Below, one piece after another: positions 1 to 10,603 of a stretch of 64,000 bases of DNA (within the stretch, counting starts at the first letter, position 1; every line of letters starts with the position of its first letter). The notes under the pieces were generated by a model. It had not been told where the DNA came from. It saw only the letters and a program-made list of their open reading frames with translations, and made no database searches. Source of the DNA: Amborella trichopoda. Its lineage: Eukaryota > Streptophyta > Magnoliopsida > Amborellales > Amborellaceae. The DNA lies in NCBI RefSeq assembly GCF_000471905.2, contig NW_006494789.1, forward strand, positions 10,446,901 through 10,510,900. Direction: 5' to 3'. A program made the translations under genes and the position numbers.

Positions 1-29
<29 letters not shown>
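1..29. repeat. (TA)n microsatellite
   Basis: A pure TA dinucleotide run reaches the left edge of the window, so its full length is unknown. Confidence 0.95.
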
Positions 30-31
<2 letters not shown>

Positions 32-47
32 ACCGATGGGCTAATTG

Positions 48-450
48 CTACAGTGTCAACCAATGACCCAGATTGAATCTGGGCTGATCTAATACTCACA
101 CTCTTATTTCGTATTCCAATTTTTATTTTTTTTATAAATCCAAATAATTTGAAATTTTAAACGTATATTTTAATCATTAAGGCACACCTAATAAAAATAT
201 AACAACAATAATTTGTTAAATATAAATTGATAAAAATGCCCCCGAAAAGTTTCGAGCGTATTTTGGTCAATTTATATTTTACAAAATTTTTTAAAAATAT
301 TTTTATTAGATTCTACTATTGTTTAAGAATATATATTTAAAATTTCAAGTGATTTGGATTTGTATAAATAAAAGAAATTCAAATACGCAATAAGGTCGTG
401 GCCATTAGATTGGGCCCAAATTCAATCTGCGTTGTTGGCTGACACTGTAG
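48..450. mobile_element. Foldback MITE with ~46-bp terminal inverted repeats
   Basis: The left end reads CTACAGTGTCAACCAATGAC and the reverse complement of the right end reads CTACAGTGTCAGCCAACAAC. The match continues for about 46 bp, ending in a shared ATTGAATYTGGG..ATCTAAT block. Weaker pairing continues through the AT-rich interior to a centre near 250 (ATAAAAATGCCCCCGAAAAG against TTTCGAGCGTATTTT), so the whole element can fold on itself. TTG flanks both sides (45-47 and 451-453), a possible 3-bp target duplication. There is no ORF, so it must be non-autonomous. A 3-bp duplication would suit a CACTA or PIF/Harbinger-type parent, but the termini do not match a superfamily I can name with certainty. 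Its right end lies 7 bp from LTR A. Confidence 0.75.
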
Positions 451-457
451 TTGTCAG

Positions 458-3333
458 TGGTTAGGTGTCTAGATATCGCCCTCCGGATCCTTTGAGGGAT
501 AGGGTGACACACGTCTCGGGTTTCGAAAGAAGACCAGGGACGTTTTTTAGATCCCTATCTTGGGAACCTCGTTGGAAAACGAGGGCAGGTGTTACCAACC
601 GGTGAGAGGAATTTAAGGAGGGTTCGGGACTTACTTGGGCTGGCTCATGTGGGTGTCCTCTTAGATCATGGAGAAAGCCACCTAGTAATAAAACTGGCTC
701 GAAATCACCTCCCTTGGCTTGTATTTTTCTGTTTTCTGCAATCACACATATATATGGAAAAAGTTATAAGAAAGGTGGGTCAGACCTCAACCTCTTCCAC
801 TTTGATGAATGCACACAAGCATGCACATTCAAAAAGAAGAAGAGAAGAAAGACGGGGAGAGAAGAATTCGTCTGAGCGAGAGGATCAAAGCGGTGACTAA
901 GCTGGTGAATAATTGGCCTAACGTGGTAGCAAAACGGGCTCGGTAACTAAGACCGGCTCACATGGTTACTACTAGACGTCATTACCAGCACTGACTAACT
1001 AGTCACGATGGTCAGTCTGTCATAAAAATAAAGCGAGCCCAGTAATCCTGGCATAATAATATTACGGCTAGACGACATGACTACCATGAGAGGCTAACCT
1101 CAATCCCTCTTTGTCAAACGAAAGAGTAGCAAAATGATGGTATGAGGAAAGAATGAAGTAAGCGAAGAAGGGAACAGACAAAAGGAGGGGGAAGAAAAGA
1201 AGAGAAGAGACGAGAGGATAAAAGAGAGAGAAGGAAGGAAGATGCAGTTGGCGCTAGGCATCGTTGACTGTGTTAGAAGAACAAGGAGAAAACACAGTCG
1301 GTGCTAGGCTTCGCCAACTGTGTCAGAAGAAAAGAGAGAAAACACAGTCGGTGCTAGGCTTCGCAGACTGTGCCAGAAGAAAAGAAAGGGAGAGACCCAG
1401 TCAAGGCTAGGCTTACACTGATTATGATGGAGGAGAACCAAGGGAGAGAGATCGAGTCGGCACTAGGCTTCGTCGACTGCATTAGAAGAGAAGAGAGAGA
1501 TCGAGCTAGAGCTAGACTTCGCTAACTTCATTAGATGAGAAGAGAGAGAAATCCACCCGATGCTAGGCTTCGTCGACTGCATTAGAATAGAAGAGAGAGA
1601 AATCCACCCGATGTTGAGAATGAAAGAAGAGGAGAGAGAAAATCCCACCTGGTGTTGGGAATAAAAGAAAAGGAGAGAGAAAACCCCACTAGAAATAAAA
1701 GAAGAGGAGAGAGAAAAGAGAGATAGAGATGAAAAGAAGAAAGATAGAGATATAGATGAAAAGGAGAGAGAAAGAGATAGAGATGAGGAGGGGAAGAGAA
1801 AGAAAGAAGGGAGGAAAGAAAAAGAGAGTAGGAGAGAGAAAGAGAGGAGGAGAGAGAAAGGGGGTAGGAGAGAGAAAGTTACCTCCTCAAAAGGTACTGG
1901 CCCTTTTCTTCTCTCTCCTCTATCTCTCTCCAAGACGTACCAAAGAACTTAAGCAAGAATGAAATTTTTTATTAGATCATCAAAAAAATGAATCGAAGCC
2001 TTTTACAATTTAGCTTTACATGTTTATAGAGAATTGGGCTAAAACATGGGTGTACGCCCAAAAACTACCTAGAATTGAAAATAATTACAATTCAATTTAA
2101 TTTAAAGAAATTCTAAAAATGGGTGCAAAAGGACTGTTTTGCCTTTGCCTAACAATGTGTGGAATTTCAGAACAGTCCTTACTGCTGCCCAAGAACTTGC
2201 GCGATCTTTCGTGGTTGACCCGGGGTAGTTCTGATGCCCTTTTGATCAAAATATTATTGTTTTCTTGTAGGGCATGACATGGCGATCATTTTGATACCAA
2301 CTTCGAGTTATGAATCATGTTTTTAAGCCAAGATCATAAGAGTTGAATTTTGGATGAATCTTGAAAACTTCGGATCGATTGTGTGCTCGTTCCTTAATGT
2401 TTCTTCATGTCTTCGTCATTGAATCACACTGAGCATGCCGTCACAATCACGTTGCAACAAACGTAGCTTGATTTCGTGTTCGGATGAAGATTTTGTCGTC
2501 TTGAGTTTTTACAGGAATCTTGAAATCCGGCACCCAAAATTTATTGAAGCTTTGACGCCTTCGTGTGTGAAATCCAACCATTCATCGTTCGCGAGGTTTG
2601 GACCAGAGATAGCCTCGGACCTCACGCACATAATGCAATTGGTTTCGTTCCGATCGGGTATGCAAGTTTCATGATCTGGCTGCTCGAAAGAGGCGTGCTG
2701 CTGCTGAATTTTCTGCAACTTCTTTCATGGATCAACGACTTTCATTTAGTTTTTCTCTCTGCTCGAGAGTCGTCACGTGGCGTACCACTTATCGAGTTGC
2801 TTGTCTTGATGAGACGAACATGCTCACCAAATTTGGGAGGGATCCTACTTGGAACGATTGAGATATAGGCCCTGAAAGTGACTGCCCGTGACTATAAAAA
2901 CAGTCACCATTAATGGTGTTTTGATGTAGTGAGGCCACATGAGAATAGCTTGCGGCCTACCCCATTTTAATCTTTTACCCATAACTTTGTCCTGAAGTGC
3001 CCGATTAAGCCGAAACATGACCCGTAGGGATTTTCGACCAGGTCGGATCCAATGGCGATGGTCTCATAGCTGTTTGACGCACCAAAAGTATAGCTCTAGT
3101 TACGGGGTCCACTTCAGCGTGCTAGAGACAGATTTTGCTGAAATTGTTTCTTTGTGTTCACTACTTTAGACATGTTTGATCATGATGAAAATAGGTAGGT
3201 GGTCTTTTGAAGCTAACAAAGATCTTGACCAATTCTGGAGCCATTTTGAGACTGTCGAGAATTTCCACTATTTTGTAGGCTTTATTGACCTGCTTCCTAC
3301 AGGGACCAAGATGCTGAAAAATATGTTCAAACA
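458..3333 (-). mobile_element. LTR A: LTR of a Tat/Ogre-type Ty3/gypsy element, minus orientation
   Basis: This 2,876-bp block starts TGGTTAGGTG and ends TTCAAACA, so it has TG..CA ends. It aligns along its length with LTR B (36037-46141). Shared blocks include the opening TGGTTAGGTG, the CAACCGGTRAGAGRGGAATTT segment (about 597-613 here), the purine-rich middle, and the end with CAGTCACCATTAATGGTG and GGGGTCCAYTTCAG. Orientation is set by LTR B, whose left edge abuts a minus-strand primer-binding site. In that orientation A would be a 3' LTR. On the minus strand the bases just outside its 5' end read CAGTGGGGCAAGC, a plausible short polypurine tract. The 5 bp to its left (GTCAG) do not match the right flank of LTR B (CCCTT), so A and B are not a clean single insertion. 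Unusually long LTRs are typical of Ogre/Tat elements. Confidence 0.8.
1240..1720. repeat. ~50-bp tandem minisatellite inside LTR A
   Basis: About eight degenerate units of roughly 50 bp. Each has a core like CAGTCGGTGCTAGGCTTCGC followed by an ACTGTGT.AGAAGA motif and a GAGAGA-rich spacer. The following 1720-1900 is an almost pure GA-rich tract. LTR B has a different, longer expansion at this place, so this is the length-variable part of the LTR. Confidence 0.85.
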
Positions 3334-6290
3334 GCTTGCCCCACTGAATGCTGTGCTTCAAGAGAAGCGAGAAGGAAAGTCATTCAAAAAATTTCCTTCG
3401 GCTTTTACTTTTTTTTCTTCCTAGCCACAGAACCGCGTGAGCACTGAGAAAATTCACGTAACGGTGTAGCTAGGATGCTCAGATGTAGGGATGCATTGTT
3501 TACGGGTCTGTCCGTGGAGACTTTAGAGGGAGAAGAGACTTTTTTAAGGGATCTTGTCGAAGTCCTCACCCTCTTGTGAACTGTTTGTGATTATGAAGCT
3601 GATGATTTTGTACGGACCTTGTCAATCAGAATCGGGCTCATCTGGCAATTGAGTGCCATGTTGAAGGGTATTGTTCCCATTTGGTCTGGGTTCATTTGTT
3701 TGCTCTGGTCGGCGCTGTTTATTGTTACACCGGATTTTCTTTTGACGATCAAAGTACCACTATAGGTCTCGCCTACAGAGTCCAGTCGGGGGCAGGTTTA
3801 TTAGCTAATCCCGAAGGTTTGGTCGTGTCAACTAGGTGAGCTAACGTCTCTGGCTGGTTTCACCCTGGCTTTGTCAGTTTCTTTCCTTTGTAGTGTTTTG
3901 TTTCTAGAGTATGTTTGTGACCTCGTGGGAATAATGTTCTTCCTCATGAGACTTGTCTTGCTGTCTTGGCGAGTCTTTTGTCTTTTGAGTCCTTTTGCAA
4001 CTGAACTCAGGCTGTCGGAATCTTTTCCTTGAAGCTCATATTTTTGGATTCCTGGCATTGTGTTATAGGGATTTTCTTTGAATGGGGGTTGAAGCCGCAT
4101 GTTGAGGCGAACGCTGCATCAACCTGTTTATTGGTCCAAGCGTCCATTGTGGATTTTTCCTTGAATTTGGGAAGTGGGGCCATACAGACAGTTTTCACCA
4201 ACTTCTTTTTATTTTGGGGCTCTTTTACCCATGACCTTTCGACTATGTTCACCATTTTCATCCATTTTTACTCATGATGTCCTTTCGGGTTTTCACTGTG
4301 CCTAGTTTTTTATTCACGAAACTCTTTTACTCATGGTTTCATGACCATGCCCGTCCATCATTTTTACTCATGGCGTTCCCTTGTTCAGGTATACATCATG
4401 CCCGATATTCATTTCTCTTTTCTTTCTTTTTTTGTCTTTTTTTTTTTGTGGGGGCATGTTTAGGTTTATGCCTCCAAGACCTGTGCGGAATAGTTTAATG
4501 TCATGCGGTCAGAACGCGCAATATGGTTTAAGGTCATACAACTGGACCGTGGTGGTGATGAATGGCAGTCTGTGGAGGCCATGGATTGAGTATAGTGGTG
4601 GTTTGACTCACTTGGGGAAATGACATTAAGCTACGTATAAAAGATGGATGATGTATGAAATGTGAGTGGACGATGGTGACCCACTAACTTACAATGAGTA
4701 TGGATGGCGGGATGTTCGCCATTTTGTAAGCGTGGGTGAGACTCACTGAGGAATGAGATATGGTGATGAAGTGAATGGACACACTGGGGAGGTAATGAAA
4801 GTGGCGCGTGCACATTAATAGGTCGGTTAGGGATGGCGTGCGTGAAGGTCCATGTAAAGGGCGTGTGTGCATATGTGGCGAGGGTAAGTTTATGGTCATG
4901 CCTCTTCGACATATGCTAAGCAGTTTTAACGTCATGCGGCTAGGACGTGCATCAAGGTTTAAGGTCATACAGCTAGACAGTGGTTATGCAGTTTAAAGTC
5001 ATACAACTAGGACCGTGCAGTTTAAGGTCGTGCAACTAGACCTCCACTACAATTTAAGGTCATATAGTTCAGATCATACAGTTTTAGGGTCATGCAACAA
5101 GCTCAGGGCTACATTTTAAGGTCATATAGTTCGGACCATGCAGTTTTAGGGTCGTGCAACTAGACCAGGGCTACAGTTTAAGGTCATATAGTTTGGACCA
5201 TGGTTGTGCAGCATAGAACAAGGCTGTGTAGTTTAGGGTCGTACAATACGGACCGAGGCTGTGCAATTTAAGGTCATGCAACAAGGACCGAGGCTGTTCA
5301 GTTTAGGGTCATGCAGCATGGACTGTAGTTGTCAGTTTAGGATCGTTCTACACGGACTGACGCTGTGCAGTTTAAGGTCATGCAGCACGGACCGAGGCTG
5401 TGTAGTTTAGGGTCGTGCCACATGGACTGAGGTTGTGCGGTTTAAGGTCATGTAGCACGGATCGAGGCTGTGCAGTTTAGAGTCGTGCAGCACGGACTGA
5501 GGCTGTGCAGTTTAGGGTCGTGCAGAACGAACCGAGGCTATGCAGTTTAAGGTCATGCAACACGGATCGAAGCTGTGCAGTTTAAGGTCATGCAACATAG
5601 ACCGAGGCTATGCAGTTTAGGGTCATGCAGGACGGACGGAGGCTGTGCAGTTTAGGGTCATGCATCACAGACTGAGGCAGTACAGTTTAGGGTTGTGCAG
5701 CACAGATCGAGGCTGTGCAGTTTAGGGTCGTGCAGCATGGACCGAGGCTAGGTCGCCATGTAGGTAGAAATCCATGGGGAATAGGTCTGTGGATGGCAAT
5801 CCAACTCCCTGAGGATAAAATGGTTAAGACTATTCAAAAACTGAGGGCTCAGATGGAAATGGCGACCTGATGAAGGAGGGCCAACAGAAGCGGACTTCAC
5901 TAGGGCTTATGGGGGCAAACGTGGCTCCCTGGGGTGAAAGATGAGACTCTATGAAGAATTGGCTTATGATAGGTAACCCGACTCCCGGAGGATAAGATAG
6001 CTTGGTGTGAAATAGACCCACGGGGAATTGAAGAGGTAAGAATGACCCTAACTTCACTGAGGATAATGGGTTGCAATGTGGGTGTGACGCCTACTGAGGG
6101 ATAAGGGACAGTGGCCTGCTCCTGACTCCATTGGGGATGATAGGGCATGGCTTGGGTGCAAGGACCTGGGTACGAATCCACAGGGGATAGTGGTAGGACG
6201 CACAAGGCTTCAGTCTGGAGTAGGTGACAATAGACTGCTTGAAATACAGCCTGGGCCAAGTGTAACAATCATTGTTTCTTGTGAATGTCC
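3334..6290 (-). mobile_element. Tat/Ogre 3' internal (untranslated) region next to LTR A
   Basis: No coding sequence is recognisable. From about 4060 it aligns with 30600-31560: the same AAGCCGC..GCATCAACCTG..TTGGTCCAAGC block, then CCTTTCGGGTTTTCAC, then tandem GGTCATGCAG units, then a block of repeated CTCCCTGGGGATAA-type phrases. Position 3540 also matches 30350 (GTCCTCACCCTC). The same phrases appear in reverse complement just after the integrase remnant at 63780-64000, which places this sequence downstream of integrase in the element. The sequence is therefore a 3' untranslated or spacer region read on the minus strand. Confidence 0.65.
4960..5755. repeat. ~35-bp tandem minisatellite (GCAGTTTAGGGTCGTGCAGC type)
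   Basis: About twenty degenerate units follow the pattern CAGTTTAAGGTCATGCAGCA then CGGACCGAGGCTGTG, starting loosely near 4960 and becoming regular after 5200. Short runs of the same unit occur at 31010-31170 and 33110-33215, so the array belongs to the Tat 3' region and has expanded in this copy. Confidence 0.9.
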
Positions 6291-6299
6291 AACAGGCAC

Positions 6300-6470
6300 T
6301 GAGTTCTCAAAAAGGAAACTGGCGCTGGGTTGTTAAAACTCAGCTGGCGCTGCGAACCAGCAGCGACATTGGTTGAACACAACCGACGCTAAGTCAACCA
6401 GCACTAAGGTCGTTTGAAATTCACCCGGCGCTAGGGTTGTTTGAAACTCACCCGGTGCTGGGGATGGATC
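6300..6470. repeat. Short ACCCGGCGCTAGGG minisatellite
   Basis: Several 28-35-bp units contain words such as CTGGCGCTGGGTTG, ACCCGGCGCTAGGGTTG and ACCCGGTGCTGGGGATG. They lie just upstream of the TATA box of the antisense ORF. Confidence 0.7.
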
Positions 6471-6584
6471 GATGAGAGTTACCTCGAGCCTCGACTCAAA
6501 GCCCGACCCGGCTCATCGTCGCTCGGCTTCCCTTAGATGCAACTTGAATTCCCAATTTGTGAGGGGCATTTGAGGGTAGTGTGG

Positions 6585-6597
6585 TCTATATAAGGGG
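6585..6597 (+). promoter_or_regulatory. TATA box upstream of antisense mobile-domain ORF
   Basis: TCTATATAAGGGG lies on the plus strand in an otherwise ordinary-composition stretch, about 1.06 kb upstream of the ATG at 7651. The second mobile-domain ORF has its own TATA box at 47418, and both sit on the strand opposite to the host Tat element. Function is inferred from sequence and position only. Confidence 0.5.
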
Positions 6598-7329
6598 GTA
6601 AAATCCCATTTTCTTCACTTTTCAAGAGAGGTAAAAAAAAAAATTAAGGCAAAAATTTTCTTTAACTGTGAGGAGAGGGTGCCCAGTTGAAGTTTCGACA
6701 AGCAGTGAGACTCCAACAAAAGTTTTGCAGGGAAGATTTTTGGCAAATAGTGGGATTCCCGGTGGTTTTACTAGGAAGGCCTTCGTCGAGCAGAGTTTGC
6801 CAAAAATTTGGTGAAGTTGGAGAGAAAATTTAGCACATAGGACTTTCCGATGGAGGGAAGAGCTCCGACCGTGGTATTTTTGAGGCGGAAGAGGCAAGAA
6901 ATGCAACAGTGAGCATTTTTGCAAGCTTTGAAAGGTTTTTTTGGTGGTTTTAAGGGTTTCCTAGTGTTGTTAGCAGTGTTGCAGAGACTTTTCGAGAACG
7001 GTAGAGGAGTTCGCATAAGTTTTCGATGAGGTTCTGGTGACGTTCAGGCCAAAAACACAGGCAAGAAAGTTTTTTTAGTGGGTTTCCGACCGTGTAGGAG
7101 AAGTTCTGACGGGAGACGAACGGTCACGGGAGGTGGACCGTTGTCGAAGGTGTATAGTTGCAGTGGGTGAACTGTCGTGGGGAAGGCGTACGGTTACGGG
7201 AGACGTGCTGACAGTTGGCCTTCGCTCATGTGTCAGGCGGCATTGAAGGACGTGGCGATGGTTGTCGGTCAGCATAATTGAGTTTGAGGTGTCATGACTA
7301 GGATTCGTGGAGCATGTGAGAGATCCGCT

Positions 7330-7605
7330 CACAACCGGTGCTGACCTTAGGCAAGCTCAACCGGTGCTGCGTGTTGACAGACTCAACCAGCTCTAGTCGT
7401 TGGCACACAACCAGCGTTAGGCATTGACAAGCTCAATTGGTGCTTAGTGTTGACAGACTTAACCGGCGCTAATTGTTGGCACTCAACAGGCCCTGGGCAT
7501 TGACAAGATCAACCGGAGCTGAGTGTTGACAAACTCAGTCAGTGCTAAGTATTAGCAGACACAACCGACGATAGTGTTGGCAATCTCAAACGGCACTGAT
7601 TGAGT
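7330..7605. repeat. ~28-bp minisatellite, CAACCGGTGCTGAGTGTTGA type
   Basis: About nine to ten units have the pattern CTCAACCGGTGCTRRGTGTTGACAGA. It lies in the 5' leader of the mobile-domain ORF and ends about 50 bp before its ATG. The core CCGGTGCT/CCGGCGCT also appears in arrays at 1240, 6300 and 27480. Confidence 0.85.
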
Positions 7606-7650
7606 GTCGTAGCAACTTTCGGGAGTGAACCACTAAGTCCTTTATAATGG

Positions 7651-9060
7651 TTGGTTCTTCTTACCAAATCCATGATGTGAAGAGGCTTCCAAAGGAGGGA
7701 GAAATCGACGCTTGTGATTTTATAGGAGAGGTTTCATCAAGGGTAAACCCATTTGGCTGACCCAGCTAGTGTACTAACCAGAGTGGCCCCTCAGTGTCAC
7801 TTTCATTACTGACCCCGTTTGTTTCAAAGTACGAGAGGGCAATGACTGCAACATCAGTACTGAAGAAGGGATGGCACTTCTTCACTATATGCATTAGAAC
7901 ATAGCTTCCGAGGAGAACTTTCCTACCTTAAGGAAGCGAATGGTACAGCTAAATGGACTACTACGGTGGTCAATAAAAGGCCTCCGGATTCAGGGGAAGC
8001 ACCAATACCTGAACGGATACTCTTCTTGGACTGCTAAGGTATTGGACGTCGTACAGCAGCACTCTTGAACATGCTTCACTATTAGCAACGGTCCAGTGTT
8101 CGGGCAGCTACTACGATCGTTGCTCCAATACAGTAAAGGTGTTACTGGAGACATGGAGCCATGTTAGCAATACTTGGCTTCTTGGTCATGGGGAAGCAGG
8201 AATCTCTTTACTAGATCTTCACTTTATTGGAGGTCTCCCAATGATCGGGGCTATGTATGACGAGTTCGTGCCCACTAACCCCATCATCTTTGGTGATGCT
8301 AACTTGGGGGATGAAGAGCTGCTGACTAGTCTTCAAAAGATCTTCAAGGCCTACCAGTCGATTGTCGGTCGATCTAACAATGGCAGGGTCACCTTTACAA
8401 AATGGGTGAAATTCTTTTGTGGGGATTTTCCTGAGGGTGGTCAAGGTACTCCGAAGGGGAAAGGGAAGGCAGTTGCAAAGGAGACGCCTCCCATATATCA
8501 ACTTGAGACCGACGATGACCGTGTCTTATTGGTCGTGTACTTGGACTTATTTTGGTGCAAATTTGTGCTCCCTGGGTGGGGGTACGACATTCGTCCAGGG
8601 GTACTGTATGTGGCATGCAACATGGCCAGAGGGCATGAGTATGCCCTTGCTCAGCTAGTCCTATTCAACATATACCATGGCTTGGGGGCCATCTCCGGTG
8701 GAAAGGCCTACAAGGGCGAAGAGGGAGCGAACAACATCGTAGGAGCAGAGGCTTTTCCTGGGGATTTAAAACCCCATTCCCTGTGCATTACGTGTACGGG
8801 TGGCTAGGGTCCTATTTCCTTGACACCTACGTCAAGCATCAGTACTCAGGAGATAAAATGTGGCCCTTCTTGGGTGGCCAAGGCTACTGTATGTGGCATG
8901 CGACATGGCCAGAGGGCATGAGTATGCCCTTGCTCAACTAGGCCAATGCAACATATACCATGGCTTGAGGGCCATCTCCCGTGGAAAGGCCTACAAGGGC
9001 AAAGAGGGAGGTAAAACGCTGGAGTGAAAAGAGAGAAAACGCAAAAAAAGGCCCCCAAGC
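7651..9060 (+). pseudogene. Antisense extra ORF of a Tat element with plant mobile domain (degenerate)
   Basis: The ATG at 7651 opens a short frame (MVGSSYQIHDVKRLPKEGEI) matching the start of the second copy at 47575 (MVGKSS..., then LNRLPREVEL); it stops after 38 codons. Translation resumes in the 222-codon frame 8139-8807. That part has the signature of the aminotransferase-like plant mobile domain (PMD): HFIGGLPMIGAMYDEFVP near residues 27-44, a GRVTFTKWVKFFCGDF block near 82-97, then LFWCKFVLPG..IRPGVLYVACNMARGHEYALAQ near 136-170 and IYHGLGAI. PMD proteins are plant-specific and are also carried by transposable elements; their biochemical role is unclear. The C-terminal coiled-coil part seen in the second copy is missing, and a duplicated segment (8886-9015) follows. 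The frame is broken and probably not functional. Confidence 0.7.
8586..9015 (+). repeat. ~130-bp direct duplication within the mobile-domain ORF
   Basis: Positions 8592-8720 (TACTGTATGTGGCATGCAAC onward) recur at 8886-9015 with few changes. The piece codes for the VACNMARG..ALAQ and YHGLGAISG segments, so the second copy is an out-of-place repeat of the domain core. A third shard with GGAAAGGCCTACAAGG occurs near 9075, right at the junction with the Tekay-type sequence. Confidence 0.8.
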
Positions 9061-9063
9061 CAT

Positions 9064-9560
9064 GGTATATGTAGGTGGAAAGGCCTACAAGGCCTACAAA
9101 AAAGGCTCACAGTAAAAATCATGGCACATTCCAAATACCACTCCATAACTTCAAATCCATACAAGATAACAACATAAAACCCCATTCTATCTTAAAATAG
9201 ACTCATACAAGCATCATTCTACAGAATTTCAGGATCCACAAGAGTGATAACAGTGCCAAACGTATCATACAAATAAGACCTAATTGCTGGAAAAAAGAAC
9301 ACAAACATACATGCTTAAATCATGCTTTCACATAATAGTATGATCCACTTACCTTGCGCTCCAAACAACCTATTGAGGCATGAATACACAACTCTCCCAT
9401 GCTTAGAAAGGCGTCTAAAATCCTAAGCATTCAAGAGAATCAAATTTATAGGTAAGGCTCTATCTCCCAATAGAATCCCACAGCACTTAACTCCGAGCCA
9501 GTCACTAAAGAGCCTGTAAAGAAGGTGTGCACATACCAACGTATGATCAAAAGGTGCAAT
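9064..9560. other. Unassigned stretch with intron-like signals on the minus strand
   Basis: No protein similarity is recognised. Read on the minus strand it contains GCGCAAGGTAAGTGG and, about 75 bp further on, TTTTTTCCAGCAATTAGG: a good donor and acceptor pair. It starts where the mobile-domain ORF is cut and ends where the Tekay gag start codons begin. It could be a fragment of host or element sequence captured between the two. Confidence 0.3.
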
Positions 9561-9663
9561 TTACTGATTAGAAGTGTTGGCACAGGTCCTCGTCATCGCG
9601 ACCTAAAACAGGAACACCCAGACACTTTTAAGACTCTCTAGGCCAATAATCCTTTCATGGTTG
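9561..9663 (-). pseudogene. Tekay-type gag start and leader, cut after 11 codons
   Basis: The minus-strand ATG at 9596 reads MTRTCANTSNQ then stops. The full Tekay element at 54207 starts MTRTSANNASS. The leader between this ATG and the primer-binding site also aligns with 54106-54206 (shared GATTMTTGG, TAAAAGTGTC and GTGTTCCTG words). The rest of the internal region is gone. Confidence 0.75.
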
Positions 9664-9674
9664 CTCTGATACCA
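9663..9674 (-). promoter_or_regulatory. Primer-binding site (initiator tRNA-Met type) of Tekay copy C
   Basis: The minus strand reads TGGTATCAGAGC, the standard plant sequence complementary to the 3' end of initiator tRNA-Met. Four bases (GTTA) separate it from the end of LTR C, exactly as in the Tekay element at 54094. Confidence 0.9.
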
Positions 9675-9678
9675 TAAC

Positions 9679-10603
9679 TGTCACGACCCTACCCCCTGAC
9701 CCCATACCCCAGAGTGGGGGATCGCGATCACAAAGGTCGCTAATGCCACTCAGGTCGAAGTGGCTCAACGCTTTATAAAATGGTAACTCAAGAAAACTAA
9801 GAAAGTAAAGGAACTCTAACACAAACACATGAGCTAGGTAAAAGGAGAACTAAGATTTATGTCATTACATAAACATCTTGAAGGAGTACATCAGTTCAAG
9901 GCACAGAAGGGCTAATTAAGCAAACTTTATAAAATGGCTCAATGCTTTATAAAATGGTAACTCAAGCAAACTAAGAAAGTAAAGGAACTCTAACACAAGC
10001 ACATGAGCTAGGTAAAAGGAGAACTAAGATTTATGTCATTACATAAACATCTTGAAGGAGTACATCAGTTCAAGGCACTGAAGGCCTAATTTAGAAAAAT
10101 ACATAGTTCCAAAAATACAACCCAGAACATGGCCCACTGTCGATAAACACATACAAGCAAAAGGTCTCCTTCACAGGTACAAGCCTTCGTCGACCAGATC
10201 GATCTCCGCCAAACGGCAGTCCGTTGACCTGCAACTTCTACTCTACAGTGATAGAAAATGATGAATGAGCTATAAAGCCCAGTAAGAGGATCTAGAAGTT
10301 ATGCATCTATAACAGATATATTCTGGCATTATAATAATTCTTTTATCTATAAGCAATAATAATGGAAAAAGTATCATGTTAGCAATCTTTCCAATACATT
10401 CATCACAGATGGCATATTGCATATCATGCTTATCATAAAACCAGTATCACTACCAGCATTCACATTCACACATTCAATTGTTAACCACTCACTCATTAGA
10501 TTCACCTACTCTCAAAGTAGAAGCCCTATTCATCAGGCCAAGCCAATCCCATTGTTTAGGACTTCTACCATTACTTGGGATAGAGGGTAATGACAATGAG
10601 TGT
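9679..10603 (-). mobile_element. LTR C (part 1): Tekay/Del-type LTR, 3' portion
   Basis: It begins TGTCACGACC, the reverse complement of the LTR end GGTCGTGACA. It aligns in reverse complement with LTR D (29385-30142) and more distantly with both LTRs of the Tekay element at 50676-61122. Shared phrases include GGACTTCTACC..TTACT.GG and the stretch with ATAGATCT/TTCTTAC near the end. Element F interrupts it at 10603/25064; the flanking words GACAATG | AGTGT | CTCATT join up perfectly when F and one AGTGT are removed, matching GACACTCATTGTC at 29375. Confidence 0.85.
9763..10095. repeat. ~150-bp near-identical direct duplication in LTR C
   Basis: The stretch from CTTTATAAAATGGTAACTCA to GTTCAAGGCAC occurs at about 9769-9903 and again at about 9949-10078 with very few differences. 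LTR D has only one copy (near 29900-30040), so the duplication is private to C. Confidence 0.9.

Noticed and set aside
1463..1933. 156-codon Ser/Leu/Phe-rich minus-strand frame
   Set aside because: It is the complement of a GA-rich tract and minisatellite in LTR A; no domain, and composition alone keeps it open.
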